Source of the DNA: Amphiura filiformis
Lineage: Eukaryota > Echinodermata > Ophiuroidea > Amphilepidida > Amphiuridae
NCBI RefSeq assembly: GCF_039555335.1
Contig: NC_092644.1
Span: forward strand, 48,276,428-48,340,427
Length of the DNA: 64,000 nucleotides
Direction of reading: 5' to 3'
A model generated the notes under the pieces. It ran no database searches. It had not been told where the DNA came from and saw only the letters and a list, made by a program, of their open reading frames with translations. Both the position numbers and the translations under genes were made by a program. Position 1 is the first letter of the stretch. Every line of letters starts with the position of its first letter. Below, in pieces: positions 1 to 13,958 of the stretch.

Positions 1-3000
1 TACTTCATCAGTTACAAAATCAGCAGTAGATAGCTACTTCATCAATTACACCATCAGAAGTAGATAGCTTTTTCCATCAGTTACACCATCAGCAGTAGAT
101 AGCTACTTCATCACTTGCACCATCAGCAGTAGATAGCTACTTCATCAGTTTCAAAATCAGCAGTAGATAGCTACTTCATCAATTACACCATCAGAGGTAG
201 ATAGCTTTTTCATCAGTTACACCATCAGCAGTAGATAGCTACTTCATCAGTTACACCATCAGCAGTAGAGAGCTACTTCATCATTTACAAAATCAGCAGT
301 AGATAGCTATTTCATCAGTTACATACTATATTAGCTACTTTATTTGGTGAACTATTACGTTATCAGTTACACCATCAGCAGCATATAGCTACTTCGTACG
401 CTAAACCATCAGCAGTATATACCTACTTCATTAATTACACCATCAACAGTAGATAGCTACTTCATCAGTTACACCATCAGAGGTAGATAGCTTTTTCATC
501 AGTTACACCATCAGCAGTAGATAGCTACTTCGTACGCTAAACCATCAGCAGCAGTATATACCTACTTCATTAATTACACCATCAACAGTAGACACCTACT
601 TCATCAATTACACCATAAGCATGAGATAGCTACTTCATTAGTTATTCCATCCGCAGCAGATACCTACTTCATCAGTTACAAAATCAACAGTAGATAGCTA
701 CTTCATCAGTTACACCATCAGTAGTAGATAGCTACTTATCAGTTACACCATCAGCAGTAGATCGATATTAATCATTTACACCATCAATAGTAGATAAATA
801 TTAATCATTTACGCCATCAGCAGTAGATAGCTACTTCATCAATCACACCATCAGCAGTAGATAGCTGCTTCATCAATTTCACCACTAGATGAACAGTATA
901 ATTACTTTATCAGTTACACCATCAGCAGTAGATAGACACTTCATCATTTACACCATCAGCAATTAGATACCTACTTCATCGATTACACCATCAGCAGTAG
1001 ATAGCTGCTTCATCAATTACACCATCAGCAGTAGATACATACTTCATCAGTTACGCCATCAGCAGTAGATAGCTACTTCATCAGTTACATCATCAGCAGT
1101 AGAGAGCTACTTCATCAGTTACAACATCAGCAGTAGATAACTACGTCATCAGTTACACCATCAGCAGTAGATAGCTACGTCATCAGTTACACCATCAGCA
1201 GTAGATATACGTCATCAGTTACACCATCAGCAGTAGATAGCTACTTAATCAGTTACACCATCAGTAGTAGATAGCTAATTCAATACACCATAACCAGTAG
1301 ATAGTTGTTTCATCAGTTTCATAATTTTACCAATATATAGCTACTTTATCAGTAACGGCATCAGCATTAAATAGCTACTTCATCAGTTACAACATCAGCA
1401 GTAGATAGCTACTTCATCAGTTACAGAATCAGCAGTAGATAGCTATTTCATCAGTTACATACTATTACCAGTAAATAGCTACTTTATTGGGTGAACTATC
1501 AATAGTATAATATAGTTACTTCATCAGTTACACTATCAGTATTAGATAGCTACTTCATCAGTTACACCATCAGCAATAGATAGGTACTTCATCGGTTACA
1601 CCATCAGCAGTAGAGAGCTATCAGTTACACCATCAGCAGTAGAGAGCTACTTCATCATTTACAAAATCAGCAGTAGATAGCTATTTCATCAGTTACATAC
1701 TATATTAGCTACTTTGGTGAACTATTACGTTATCAGTTACACCATCAGCAGCATATAGCTACTTCGTACGCTAAACCATCAGCAGTATATACCTACTTCA
1801 TTAATTACACCATCAACAGTAGATAGCTACTTCATCAGTTACACCATCAGAGGTAGATAGCTTTTTCATCAGTTACACCATCAGCAGTAGATAGCTACTT
1901 CGTACGCTAAACCATCAGCAGCAGTATATACCTACTTCATTAATTACACCATCAACAGTAGACACCTACTTCATCAATTACACCATAAGCATGAGATAGC
2001 TACTTCATTAGTTATTCCATCCGCAGCAGATACCTACTTCATCAGTTACAAAATCAACAGTAGATAGCTACTTCATCAGTTACACCATCAGTAGTAGATA
2101 GCTACTTATCAGTTACACCATCAGCAGTAGATCGATATTAATCATTTACACCATCAATAGTAGATAAATATTAATCATTTACGCCATCAGCAGTAGATAG
2201 CTACTTCATCAATCACACCATCAGCAGTAGATAGCTGCTTCATCAATTTCACCACTAGATGAACAGTATAATTACTTTATCAGTTACACCATCAGCAGTA
2301 GATAGACACTTCATCATTTACACCATCAGCAATTAGATACCTACTTCATCGATTACACCATCAGCAGTAGATAGCTGCTTCATCAATTACACCATCAGCA
2401 GTAGATACATACTTCATCAGTTACGCCATCAGCAGTAGATAGCTACTTCATCAGTTACATCATCAGCAGTAGAGAGCTACTTCATCAGTTACAACATCAG
2501 CAGTAGATAACTACGTCATCAGTTACACCATCAGCAGTAGATAGCTACGTCATCAGTTACACCATCAGCAGTAGATATACGTCATCAGTTACACCATCAG
2601 CAGTAGATAGCTACGTCATCAGTTACACCATCAGCAGTAGATATACGTCATCAGTTACACCATCAGCAGTAGATACCTACTTCATCAGTTACACCATCAG
2701 TAGTAGATAGCTAATTCAATACACCATAAGCAGTAGATAGTTGTTTCATCAGTTTCATAATTTTACCAATATATAGCTACTTTATCAGTAACGGCATCAG
2801 CATTAAATAGCTACTTCATCAGTTACAACATCAGCAGTAGATAGCTACTTCATCAGTTACAGAATCAGCAGTAGATAGCTATTTCATCAGTTACATACTA
2901 TTACCAGTAAATAGCTACTTTATTGGGTGAACTATCAATAGTATAATATAGTTACTTCATCAGTTACACTATCAGTATTAGATAGCTACTTCATCAGTTA

Positions 3001-6000
3001 CACCATCAGCAATAGATAGGTACTTCATCGGTTACACCATCAGCAGTAGAGAGCTATCAGTTACACCATCAGCAGTAGAGAGCTATTTCATCAGTTACAT
3101 ACTATATTAGCTACTTTATTTGGTGAACTATTACGTTATCAGTTACACCATCAGCAGCATATAGCTACTTCGTACGCTAAACCATCAGCAGTATATACCT
3201 ACTTCATTAATTACACCATCAACAGTAGATAGCTACTTCATCAGTTACACCATCAGAGGTAGATAGCTACTTCATCAGTTACACCATCAGCAGTAGATAG
3301 CTACTTCGTACGCTAAACCATCAGCAGCAGTATATACCTACTTCATTAATTACACCATCAACAGTAGACACCTACTTCATCAATTACACCATAAGCATGA
3401 GATAGCTACTTCATTAGTTATTCCATCCGCAGCAGATACCTACTTCATCAGTTACAAAATCAACAGTAGATAGCTACTTCATCAGTTACACCATCAGTAG
3501 TAGATAGCTACTTATCAGTTACACCATCAGCAGTAGATCGATATTAATCATTTACACCATCAGCAGTAGATAGATATTAATCATTTACGCCATCAGCAGT
3601 AGATAGCTACTTCATCAGTTACACCATCAGCAGTAGATAGCTACTTTATCAGTTGCACCATCAGCAGTAGATAGCTACTTCATCAATCACACCATCAGCA
3701 GTAGATAGCTACTTCATCAATTTCACCACTAGATGAACAGTATAATTACTTTATCAGTTACACCATCAGCAGTAGATAGACACTTCATCATTTACACCAT
3801 CAGCAATTAGATACCTACTTCATCGATTACACCATCAGCAGTAGATAGCTGCTGCATCAATTACACCATCAGCAGTAGATAGCTACTTCATCAGTTACGC
3901 CTTCAGCAGTAGATAGCTACTTCATCAGTTACATCATCAGCAGTAGCAAAACTACTTCATAAATTACACCATCAGCAGTAGATACATACTTCATCAGTTA
4001 CACCATCAGCAGTAGATAGCTACTTCATCAGTTACAGAATCAGCAGCAGATAGCTACTTCATCTGTTACACCATCAGCAGTAGATACCTACTTCATCAAT
4101 TACACCATCAGCAGTAGATAGCTACTTCATCAGTTACACTATCAGTAGTAGATAGCTACTTCATCCATTACACGGCCAGCAGCAGATAGCTACTTCATCA
4201 GTTACAAAATCAGCAGTAGATAGCTACTTCATCAATTACACCATCAGAAGTAGATAGCTTTTTCCATCAGTTACACCATCAGCAGTAGATAGCTACTTCA
4301 TCACTTGCACCATCAGCAGTAGATAGCTACTTCATCAGTTTCAAAATCAGCAGTAGATAGCTACTTCATCAATTACACCATCAGAGGTAGATAGCTTTTT
4401 CATCAGTTACACCATCAGCAGTAGATAGCTACTTCATCAGTTACACCATCAGCAGTAGAGAGCTACTTCATCATTTACAAAATCAGCAGTAGATAGCTAT
4501 TTCATCAGTTACATACTATATTAGCTACTTTATTTGGTGAACTATTACGTTATCAGTTACACCATCAGCAGCATATAGCTACTTCGTACGCTAAACCATC
4601 AGCAGTATATACCTACTTCATTAATTACACCATCAACAGTAGATAGCTACTTCATCAGTTACACCATCAGAGGTAGATAGCTTTTTCATCAGTTACACCA
4701 TCAGCAGTAGATAGCTACTTCGTACGCTAAACCATCAGCAGCAGTATATACCTACTTCATTAATTACACCATCAACAGTAGACACCTACTTCATCAATTA
4801 CACCATAAGCATGAGATAGCTACTTCATTAGTTATTCCATCCGCAGCAGATACCTACTTCATCAGTTACAAAATCAACAGTAGATAGCTACTTCATCAGT
4901 TACACCATCAGTAGTAGATAGCTACTTATCAGTTACACCATCAGCAGTAGATCGATATTAATCATTTACACCATCAATAGTAGATAAATATTAATCATTT
5001 ACGCCATCAGCAGTAGATAGCTACTTCATCAATCACACCATCAGCAGTAGATAGCTGCTTCATCAATTTCACCACTAGATGAACAGTATAATTACTTTAT
5101 CAGTTACACCATCAGCAGTAGATAGACACTTCATCATTTACACCATCAGCAATTAGATACCTACTTCATCGATTACACCATCAGCAGTAGATAGCTGCTT
5201 CATCAATTACACCATCAGCAGTAGATACATACTTCATCAGTTACGCCATCAGCAGTAGATAGCTACTTCATCAGTTACATCATCAGCAGTAGAGAGCTAC
5301 TTCATCAGTTACAACATCAGCAGTAGATAACTACGTCATCAGTTACACCATCAGCAGTAGATAGCTACGTCATCAGTTACACCATCAGCAGTAGATATAC
5401 GTCATCAGTTACACCATCAGCAGTAGATAGCTACGTCATCAGTTACACCATCAGCAGTAGATACCTACTTCATCAGTTACACCATCAGTAGTAGATAGCT
5501 AATTCAATACACCATAAGCAGTAGATAGTTGTTTCATCAGTTTCATAATTTTACCAATATATAGCTACTTTATCAGTAACGGCATCAGCATTAAATAGCT
5601 ACTTCATCAGTTACAACATCAGCAGTAGATAGCTACTTCATCAGTTACAGAATCAGCAGTAGATAGCTATTTCATCAGTTACATACTATTACCAGTAAAT
5701 AGCTACTTTATTGGGTGAACTATCAATAGTATAATATAGTTACTTCATCAGTTACACTATCAGTATTAGATAGCTACTTCATCAGTTACACCATCAGCAA
5801 TAGATAGGTACTTCATCGGTTACACCATCAGCAGTAGAGAGCTATCAGTTACACCATCAGCAGTAGAGAGCTACTTCATCATTTACAAAATCAGCAGTAG
5901 ATAGCTATTTCATCAGTTACATACTATATTAGCTACTTTATTTGGTGAACTATTACGTTATCAGTTACACCATCAGCAGCATATAGCTACTTCGTACGCT

Positions 6001-7640
6001 AAACCATCAGCAGTATATACCTACTTCATTAATTACACCATCAACAGTAGATAGCTACTTCATCAGTTACACCATCAGAGGTAGATAGCTTTTTCATCAG
6101 TTACACCATCAGCAGTAGATAGCTACTTCGTACGCTAAACCATCAGCAGCAGTATATACCTACTTCATTAATTACACCATCAACAGTAGACACCTACTTC
6201 ATCAATTACACCATAAGCATGAGATAGCTACTTCATTAGTTATTCCATCCGCAGCAGATACCTACTTCATCAGTTACAAAATCAACAGTAGATAGCTACT
6301 TCATCAGTTACACCATCAGTAGTAGATAGCTACTTATCAGTTACACCATCAGCAGTAGATCGATATTAATCATTTACACCATCAATAGTAGATAAATATT
6401 AATCATTTACGCCATCAGCAGTAGATAGCTACTTCATCAATCACACCATCAGCAGTAGATAGCTGCTTCATCAATTTCACCACTAGATGAACAGTATAAT
6501 TACTTTATCAGTTACACCATCAGCAGTAGATAGACACTTCATCATTTACACCATCAGCAATTAGATACCTACTTCATCGATTACACCATCAGCAGTAGAT
6601 AGCTGCTTCATCAATTACACCATCAGCAGTAGATACATACTTCATCAGTTACGCCATCAGCAGTAGATAGCTACTTCATCAGTTACATCATCAGCAGTAG
6701 AGAGCTACTTCATCAGTTACAACATCAGCAGTAGATAACTACGTCATCAGTTACACCATCAGCAGTAGATAGCTACGTCATCAGTTACACCATCAGCAGT
6801 AGATATACGTCATCAGTTACACCATCAGCAGTAGATAGCTACTTAATCAGTTACACCATCAGTAGTAGATAGCTAATTCAATACACCATAAGCAGTAGAT
6901 AGTTGTTTCATCAGTTTCATAATTTTACCAATATATAGCTACTTTATCAGTAACGGCATCAGCATTAAATAGCTACTTCATCAGTTACAACATCAGCAGT
7001 AGATAGCTACTTCATCAGTTACAGAATCAGCAGTAGATAGCTATTTCATCAGTTACATACTATTACCAGTAAATAGCTACTTTATTGGGTGAACTATCAA
7101 TAGTATAATATAGTTACTTCATCAGTTACACTATCAGTATTAGATAGCTACTTCATCAGTTACACCATCAGCAATAGATAGGTACTTCATCGGTTACACC
7201 ATCAGCAGTAGAGAGCTATCAGTTACACTATCAGCAGTATATAGCTACTTCGTACGCGTAAGCTAAACCATCAACAGTAAATACCTACTTCATCAATTAC
7301 GCCATCAGTAGTAGATACCTACTTCATCAATTACACCATACGCATTAGATAGCTACTTCATCAGTTTCTCCATCCGCAGCTATATCCGCAGTTATAGCTA
7401 CTTCATCAGGTACACCATCAGCAATAGATATAGATGCTTCATCAGTTACAGCATCAGTAGTAGATAGCTACTTCATCAGCTACGCCATCTGTAATAGATA
7501 GCTACTTTATCAGTTACACCATCAGCAGTAGATAGACACTTCTTCAGTTAACACCCTCAGCAGTATATAGATACTTCATCAGTTACACCATCAGCAGTAG
7601 ATAGCTATACTTCATCAATTACACGGTCAGCAGCAGATAA
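1..7640. repeat. 34-bp satellite array with higher-order repeats
   Basis: Degenerate 34-bp tandem repeat with core CATCAGCAGTAGATAGCTAC followed by a TTCATCAGTTACAC-like half. Rare marker variants recur at long range: ACATACTATATTAGC at about 321, 1695, 3097, 4511 and 5919 (spacings of about 1374-1414 bp, close to 41 monomers). The variant AATTTTACCAATATATAG occurs at about 1323, 2759, 5547 and 6921. Base 1 onward matches base 4191 onward at a constant 4190-bp offset for at least 1.2 kb in every line checked. Monomers decay after about 7220. The unit is not a multiple of three and is rich in stops, so it does not encode a repeat protein. The array continues beyond the left edge. Confidence 0.97.
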
Positions 7641-7874
7641 TGGCAAAATGGCGAAAATGAAAAAGCAGTTATTACAAATTACATTAATTATCACCAAAAT
7701 TAAACAGATTAAAATATAATGACTGGTCACGTGTGAGAGCTGGTACTCAGTACGATGATAACTGGTGCGTATTGTAACATTTCCATTTATTTCTTTTCCA
7801 TACAATGTTAGTATTTACTGCTGGATATGTCCCCTTTTAATTTTGAACCGAACACATTTGAGGTACTAAGGGAC
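7641..7874. other. Unassigned sequence after the satellite
   Basis: Flank between the decayed satellite edge and the first inverted-repeat element. No coding, RNA or repeat signal recognised. Confidence 0.5.
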
Positions 7875-8265
7875 TGTGCAATAATTATGAGCCCTGGGGT
7901 GGGTAAAATTGGGGGGGGGCAGGAAATTTTGCCGAGTCGAGGGGAGGGGCAATTTTGGCCAGTCGAGAGGGGGGGGGGGCAAGCAATATTTGGCACATAT
8001 TCAAGGGGCGCCGTTTAAATAAAAGGAGCTCTAAAACATGTAAAAAGGCTTAGGAAAACAGTACCCGGTACGGAAATGCTTTAATATGCAAATTTTCCTG
8101 CTCGCTCCGCTGGCATCATACAAGACCATTTAAGTTTTGCAAAATGGGATACCAAAAATTTGGCATGTGTAAAGGGGGTGGGGGGGGGCAAAGATTTTTG
8201 GCGGACCGAGAGGGGGGCAAGCGATTTTTACCGGGCCGTTCGGAAATTTTCATAATTATTGCACA
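7875..8265. mobile_element. G-rich miniature inverted-repeat element
   Basis: Perfect 16-bp terminal inverted repeats: TGTGCAATAATTATGA at 7875-7890 and its reverse complement at 8250-8265, with a 17th matching pair just outside. The interior carries long G runs (7910-7980 and 8168-8218) and no transposase. A fragment of the same family lies at 18187-18290. This is a non-autonomous DNA element of unknown superfamily. Confidence 0.75.
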
Positions 8266-8557
8266 GCTTCTAAAGCAAAAAAAATGGCACAGAGCGGCGC
8301 TCCGGCTTACATTTCCATCTTAATAATTAAACGACGAATCTACTGAGGCTCGGATTTTTGACAATACTACAGCACCCTACCTGCCTAAAGGTTTGATTTT
8401 TGCATGGTATGTTAGTTTAATAAAGTACAATCGTCCCAAAAACAGGATTTTGAAAAATATTGAGCCAGTTAAAACAAGTTATGCAGTTTTACCAGTCGAA
8501 ACTTGCTAAAGTCCGTTCACTATAAGATGGCACATGGCATTTGGAAAAGACATACAT
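8266..8557. other. Unassigned intergenic sequence
   Basis: AT-rich sequence between two miniature elements. Nothing recognisable seen. Confidence 0.4.
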
Positions 8558-9267
8558 GGGCCCCAGCAAACACAAAACGCCAAGTTTCGACATCATTCGC
8601 AAAAGGTTATAAAAGCTTGTCAGAAAACGTTTAAATGTCGGGTTATATAAAGGGTATATTAAGAGTATAAAACCTTTTTCATAACCTTAAAAAACATTTT
8701 TTGATAATCTACTGCTCAGCGAACAAAAATGTTTTACAAAAAACGTTTAAATGTCGGATTATATAAAGGGTATAAAACGTTTTAATAACATTCCAAAAAG
8801 ATTCTTGAAAACTTGCTACAAAACATTCTAAACAGAATGTTATTTTGGGTTGAAAAAATATTTTGCGAAAAATGTTTGCCCGAAATATTTTCAATAATGT
8901 TTTAAAAACGTTTTCATGACCTATAAAAAACCCGACATTTAAATGTTATTAAAAGGTCTTGAAAAAGCATTTTAAGAACATTTCTGTGTTTGCTGGGTTC
9001 AAACATTTTAACATAATGTTATTTAGCCTAAGTATTGACACAATATTTGGCAAAAATGTTTGCAAAAATAGTTCACTATAACATTTTTTAAAAACATTTA
9101 AAAATATTGTTGTAGTGTGTTTTCATACAAAACGTTTTAAAACGTTATCATGACCTTTATATAACCCGACTTTTTAATGTTACTAAAACGTTTTTACCTA
9201 AACCAAAAGCCAAAATATAACTTATTTAAAACGTTTTGAAAACGTTTTTGTGTTTGCTGGGTCCCCA
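8558..9267. mobile_element. CCAGCAAACAC-type miniature element, possibly nested
   Basis: The left end CCCCAGCAAACACAAAACG (8561) is mirrored by CGTTTTTGTGTTTGCTGGG near 9244-9261. A third copy of the end sequence lies at about 8988-8998, so two elements may be nested or fused. The interior repeats AAAACGTTTT and CCCGACATTTAAATG-like pieces many times in both orientations and has no transposase. Confidence 0.7.
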
Positions 9268-9594
9268 GGGGAGGCAAAGAAATAGTATACAAAACTTTGG
9301 GGAAATATGTGGTAGCTTTAGTGAATGTTAAAACATCTTGAAAATGTCCGTTTCTGAAACAAAATGATTGACATTTAAGTGAAAAAAAGAACTGGGTCAT
9401 GTGAGAGGCTGAATAGACTATAGCACCTTTTATGCAACTGCAACTTGTGTTTGGACATGGACCTCATTTTGTAATTGTCCAAATTGCAGGCAAACTTATT
9501 TCCTGATTTATTTTTCCCTCCACTTCTTTTTGGATTTGATGGGCGGTCTTAGAAGTGTAGGCTATGACCTGTTCGATCCAGCTATTCACTGGAC
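9268..9594. other. Unassigned intergenic sequence
   Basis: Between a miniature element and a tandem array. No gene or element recognised. Confidence 0.4.
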
Positions 9595-10226
9595 TTTTTT
9601 TTTAATGTTCCTTTTATCATATTGTGTGGGCCTAAATCTCTAAGTAATATATTATTTTGGTAATTCTGTGTTTAAATGTTCCTTTCATCATATTGTGTAG
9701 GCCTAAATCTCTAAATAATATATTATTTTGGTAATTCTGTGTTTAAATGTTCCTTTTATCATATTGTGTAGGCCTAAATCTCTAAATAATATATTATTTT
9801 GGTAATTCTGTGTTTAAATGTTCCTTTTATCATATTGTGTGGGCCTAAATCTCTAAATAATATATTATTTTGGTAATTCTGTGTTTAAATGTTCCTTTTA
9901 TCATATTGTGTGGGCCTAAATCTCTAAATAATATATTATTTTGGTAATTCTGTGTTTAAATGTTCCTTTTATCATATTGTGTGGGCCTAAATCTCTAAAT
10001 AATATATTATTTTGGTAATTCTGTGTTTAAATGTTCCTTTTATCATATTGTGTAGGCCTAAATCTCTAAATAATATATTATTTTGGTAATTCTGTGTTTA
10101 AATGTTCCTTTTATCATATTGTGTAGGCCTAAATCTCTAAATAATATATTATTTTGGTAATTCTGTGTTTAAATGTTCCTTTTATCATATTGTGTAGGCC
10201 TAAATCTCTAAATAACATTATTTTGG
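9595..10226. repeat. 71-bp tandem array, about nine copies
   Basis: Phrase starts at 9605, 9676, 9747, 9818, 9889, 9960, 10031, 10102 and 10173 give an exact 71-bp period. Each unit contains CATATTGTGTAGGCCTAAAT and TATTATTTTGGTAATTCTGT. Copies differ by only a few substitutions, mostly GTGTGGG versus GTGTAGG, which indicates recent amplification or gene conversion. Confidence 0.97.
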
Positions 10227-10432
10227 TAATGCGCCAGCGATAAAATGTAATTAATAAATAAATAAAAATAATTGAGCATTAACGACATATCTACAACTCA
10301 TCTGTGTTTTTTACTGTATGTGCAGCAAGACTTTTAAAACTTTGTCGTCCGAGTAAAAGCCTCTGAATCCAAGTTTTGTTGATCAACCATCATTTATATC
10401 AGAAATTTGACATCCAAAAAAATCTATAAAAA

Positions 10433-10828
<396 letters not shown>

Positions 10829-12185
10829 TTATATAAATATAAAGGTTGTACGGATATAGGCCTAAGTAAAGTTTAGTAAACTAAAGAGCGATATTAAAGT
10901 CAACACTGTGTATCACTAGATCACGAATTAATACCACGATGTTTTTTAAAGGCATTTCTTGTACCGCTTTGCGTGTGTATTTGACCTTTGACCGTTGAGT
11001 ACAAAAATACAACAAGGAAACCAAAAGCTGGCGTTTAGTGCAGTACAGTAGTGTTGATGTTGGGGAAGAATTATCGTGGCTAAAAACACTTAAGTTTTAG
11101 TTCATGAGGTAAGATGATATCTAAGACGTTCAGGGAACTGTACGAGCTTTTAGGTATTACGTGATGCGAATGTCATTGTCGATTTTAATGACTAAGTCAT
11201 GATTGTAAATGGCTAATATGAAAAGACCAGTTCAGTGTTTTTTGCAAGGCTTTTTTAACCGGGGGGGTAGACCTGCCTGCATGTCTTCGGTCCTATCCTT
11301 CAACATACTGACATTTACTGGCCCGTTCGACATGCGGCGGTGGATTGGCATCCGTTTCGCAAATAAAATCGGCTTCTTCATCGGCCCATAAAATATGTTA
11401 TATAAAAAATAAACACCCACATCATGTCTAATATTTACCTCTAAACTACAAGCTTTCCATACGCTGTTGTTAACACTTCACTGTATTCTTCATTTTCTTG
11501 TAAAAGCAATTATTTCAGGAGCACTTTTTGGTCCCGTTATATTCTAAGTAGAAGTTGTCGAGAGGAAGTGAGGTTAAAGGTCAAATTTGTCAACACGTGT
11601 GGCGTGTTTACAAACTTACACCTTGGGCTGTGTCAGAACAGCATGGACGCGATTTTACAATAGTATATTTATGTAATAATGCTCCCAAAGTCCTATATCT
11701 ACCTCCAAGCGGTGGGTGACAGTAACGAGTGTTCTGGATAAAAGTTGAATTAAACCTTGGCTGAAAAATTATATAAAAATGTCAAAATAAAAGGGATGTA
11801 GAGCCTCCCTTATTTCCACTTTAAAATTTTGGGCGATTTTTTGGCTATTGGGCGCCATTTCACGGCTATACCCTCGACTTGGGCTAAAAAGTTTTGGCAA
11901 CCCTGGTCAGAAGTGACGTCACAAAATTCACACCATGTAAACAGTGGGAAACGAAATGTGGAAAGTCCGAAAAAAACCATCAAATTGCAGTATTATAAGT
12001 GAAAATATGAAGACATCCATATGCGGATAGTTCGCCGGAGTGTCTGAAGTTCACATATTGGACTACATTTGCGTAAGTTATTTATGTGATTTAGAGAAAG
12101 AAGAATTTTAAGTTTTCGCAACCGTAATCATGTGGTATTGGCCTGAATAAGCTTCTTTATGTAAAAGGATACAAATGGACCGATC
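10829..12185. other. Unassigned intergenic sequence
   Basis: Only short overlapping ORFs of about 60 codons occur, on opposite strands near 11209-11420. Their composition is unremarkable and I recognise no domain. No gene called. Confidence 0.4.
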
Positions 12186-12255
12186 TGTAACTCGGTAATC
12201 AGATAATGTCATAATGTTAAATAAAGATTACCGAGTTACAGTTACTGGAACTAGG
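12186..12255. repeat. Hairpin repeat, copy 1
   Basis: TGTAACTCGGTAATC (12186-12200) and its perfect reverse complement (12226-12240) form a 15-bp stem with a 25-nt loop. CAGTTACTGGAACTAG follows. A related hairpin with the same trailing phrase is at 23753-23841, so this is a dispersed family. Confidence 0.65.
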
Positions 12256-12547
12256 GGGGGGAAGATGTTCAGCAAATTTCGAACGTTTGAGGACTTGTTC
12301 TCAAGTTGTAGGTACTCCCGTAGGGTGCCTTGAGGATTTTTTTTTGGCAAGTTTGCATTAGTATATCTAGTAAAATACTCACTTTAGAAACCTGTGTCAC
12401 TGATGTTGGGGGCACACCACCATTACTAGTGCCAAATTGGTCAAGCTGGGAGATTCCACGTTTGTTGATAGAAAGACAGCCTAGGCTAATAGAAATTGGC
12501 ACTCCATTCGTGGTGGATAATAATAAAGTTCAAAACATGTAGGCCTA

Positions 12548-12777
12548 GCCTGGCACTTATACTAAAATGCAGTAAACCTTTGACGAGCGAGTATTGTAAG
12601 GATACATCGGCGATTTACTGCGTTACGCACTTGTCTCTGATTGGCTGCTAAGGCGATATGTTGTTGCTGAGTGGAAATTTATGAATGAATCAGCGCCGAC
12701 GCGTTGTTAGCGCCGAATTTGCAACATCACAGAAGTCACGCCGTCAAAGGTTTGCTGCATTTGAGTATAGGCAGGGT
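12548..12777. mobile_element. 230-bp miniature element, TIRs about 35 bp
   Basis: The left end carries ATGCAGTAAACCTTTGACG. The right end carries CGTCAAAGGTTTGCTGCAT, its reverse complement with one change, and the outer bases CCTG and CAGG also pair. The interior is GC-richer (GCGCCGACGCG) and non-coding. Confidence 0.75.
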
Positions 12778-13485
12778 GATTCTTTGTTGGATTATTTTAT
12801 TTGATCCTATTTGTGACCTCTTCTCATAATTTATTACTTTCCTTTTCTCACAAGTAAAGTCTGAAACATCGAGTTGTAGTACCGTCCATGCGAACTTGGA
12901 TGCCCGGCTTGGATGTAAGCTTAAGCGCTTAGGCCTACATGTTGACGCAAATTCAAGAAAGTAGAAAACTTGGAAGTATGAGTATGACTATATCCCGGGA
13001 CTATATCTGCCTCTGTATTTTGCAAACTAAAACAAGAATAGGGCCTACTCTATTAAATAAATACGAAAATGAGAGTAGGCCTACATGACTGAATTAATTT
13101 AGAATTAGATGCTAGCCTAAGACACTGAAACTGATATCGTGAAAGTCACGCGCTTGCACAAAGTTATGAATGAATCAATGCCGTACAATGGTTTATACTC
13201 ATAACATGTATATCGCCATGGTCGGGGCACGTATGTAGGGCTGAGTATTTGCATGCTGGTCATGGATCGACCTGGCTAAAAATCCTGGCGTGTGCGGGCC
13301 GAATGTGGCAACCCAAAATTTACGGTCGACCTGGGAGAAACCGATTTACGATAACTTAGGTGGTCTATTGTGTTCGATACGCTATTTTTGGTCGACCTGG
13401 GATTTTTTTCTCTCAGCTTGACCCAAAACGCATTACTAGTGCTGTGGTCGGCACCGTTTTTTAATGTCGACATGTCGATATAATT
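12778..13485. other. Unassigned intergenic sequence
   Basis: No gene recognised. The phrase GGTCGACCTGGGA recurs near 13323 and 13391, suggesting an undefined older repeat. ORFs here overlap the neighbouring foldback element and are not supported as genes. Confidence 0.4.
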
Positions 13486-13958
13486 CGTATACCGACGTCG
13501 ACAGTATGTCGACATAAAAAAATTCTTAAAAAATATTTTTGGCCAGAAAAGCAAGTTATAGGCCCAAAATGACTTGTTATTCAAGGTTGGAAACCAGAGA
13601 AATGCTGCTAATCAAAAAAACAAAAAAAAATGCCAATTTTTTTTTACAAAGTTGGATACAGTTGTATATTTTAATTACTTTTGCTTCTATTGAACAGCTA
13701 GCAATGCATATTAATTCAATTTCAATGTGTCCCTGACTGTTCAATAGAAGGTAATCAAAATATACAAATTTATCCAACTTTGTAAAAAAATTTGGCATTT
13801 TTTTTTTTTAGTAGCAGTATTTCTCTGGTTTCCAACCTTGAATAACAAGTAATTTTGGGCCTATAACTTGCTTTTCTGGCCAAAAATATTTTTTGAAAAT
13901 TAAATTTTTTATTTATTTTTTTTAAAATTTTTTTTTGATGTCGACATGTCGGGATACG
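13486..13958. mobile_element. Long foldback element, arms about 210 bp
   Basis: Bases 13486-13696 are repeated in inverse orientation at 13738-13958 with few differences, separated by a 41-nt loop. Matching pieces include GGCCAGAAAAGCAAGTTATA (left) and its complement (right), and TTCTATTGAACA next to the loop. Tips carry ATGTCGACAT palindromes. The opposed ORFs over this interval are mirror images of the same arm sequence, not genes. Confidence 0.9.

Noticed and set aside
1..7640. CRISPR-like array
   Set aside because: Repeats are contiguous with no unique spacers, units vary in every monomer, and the surroundings are an animal genome.
13276..13798. Overlapping ORFs of 65-102 codons
   Set aside because: They fall in the arms of the long foldback element and mirror one another; not independent coding evidence.
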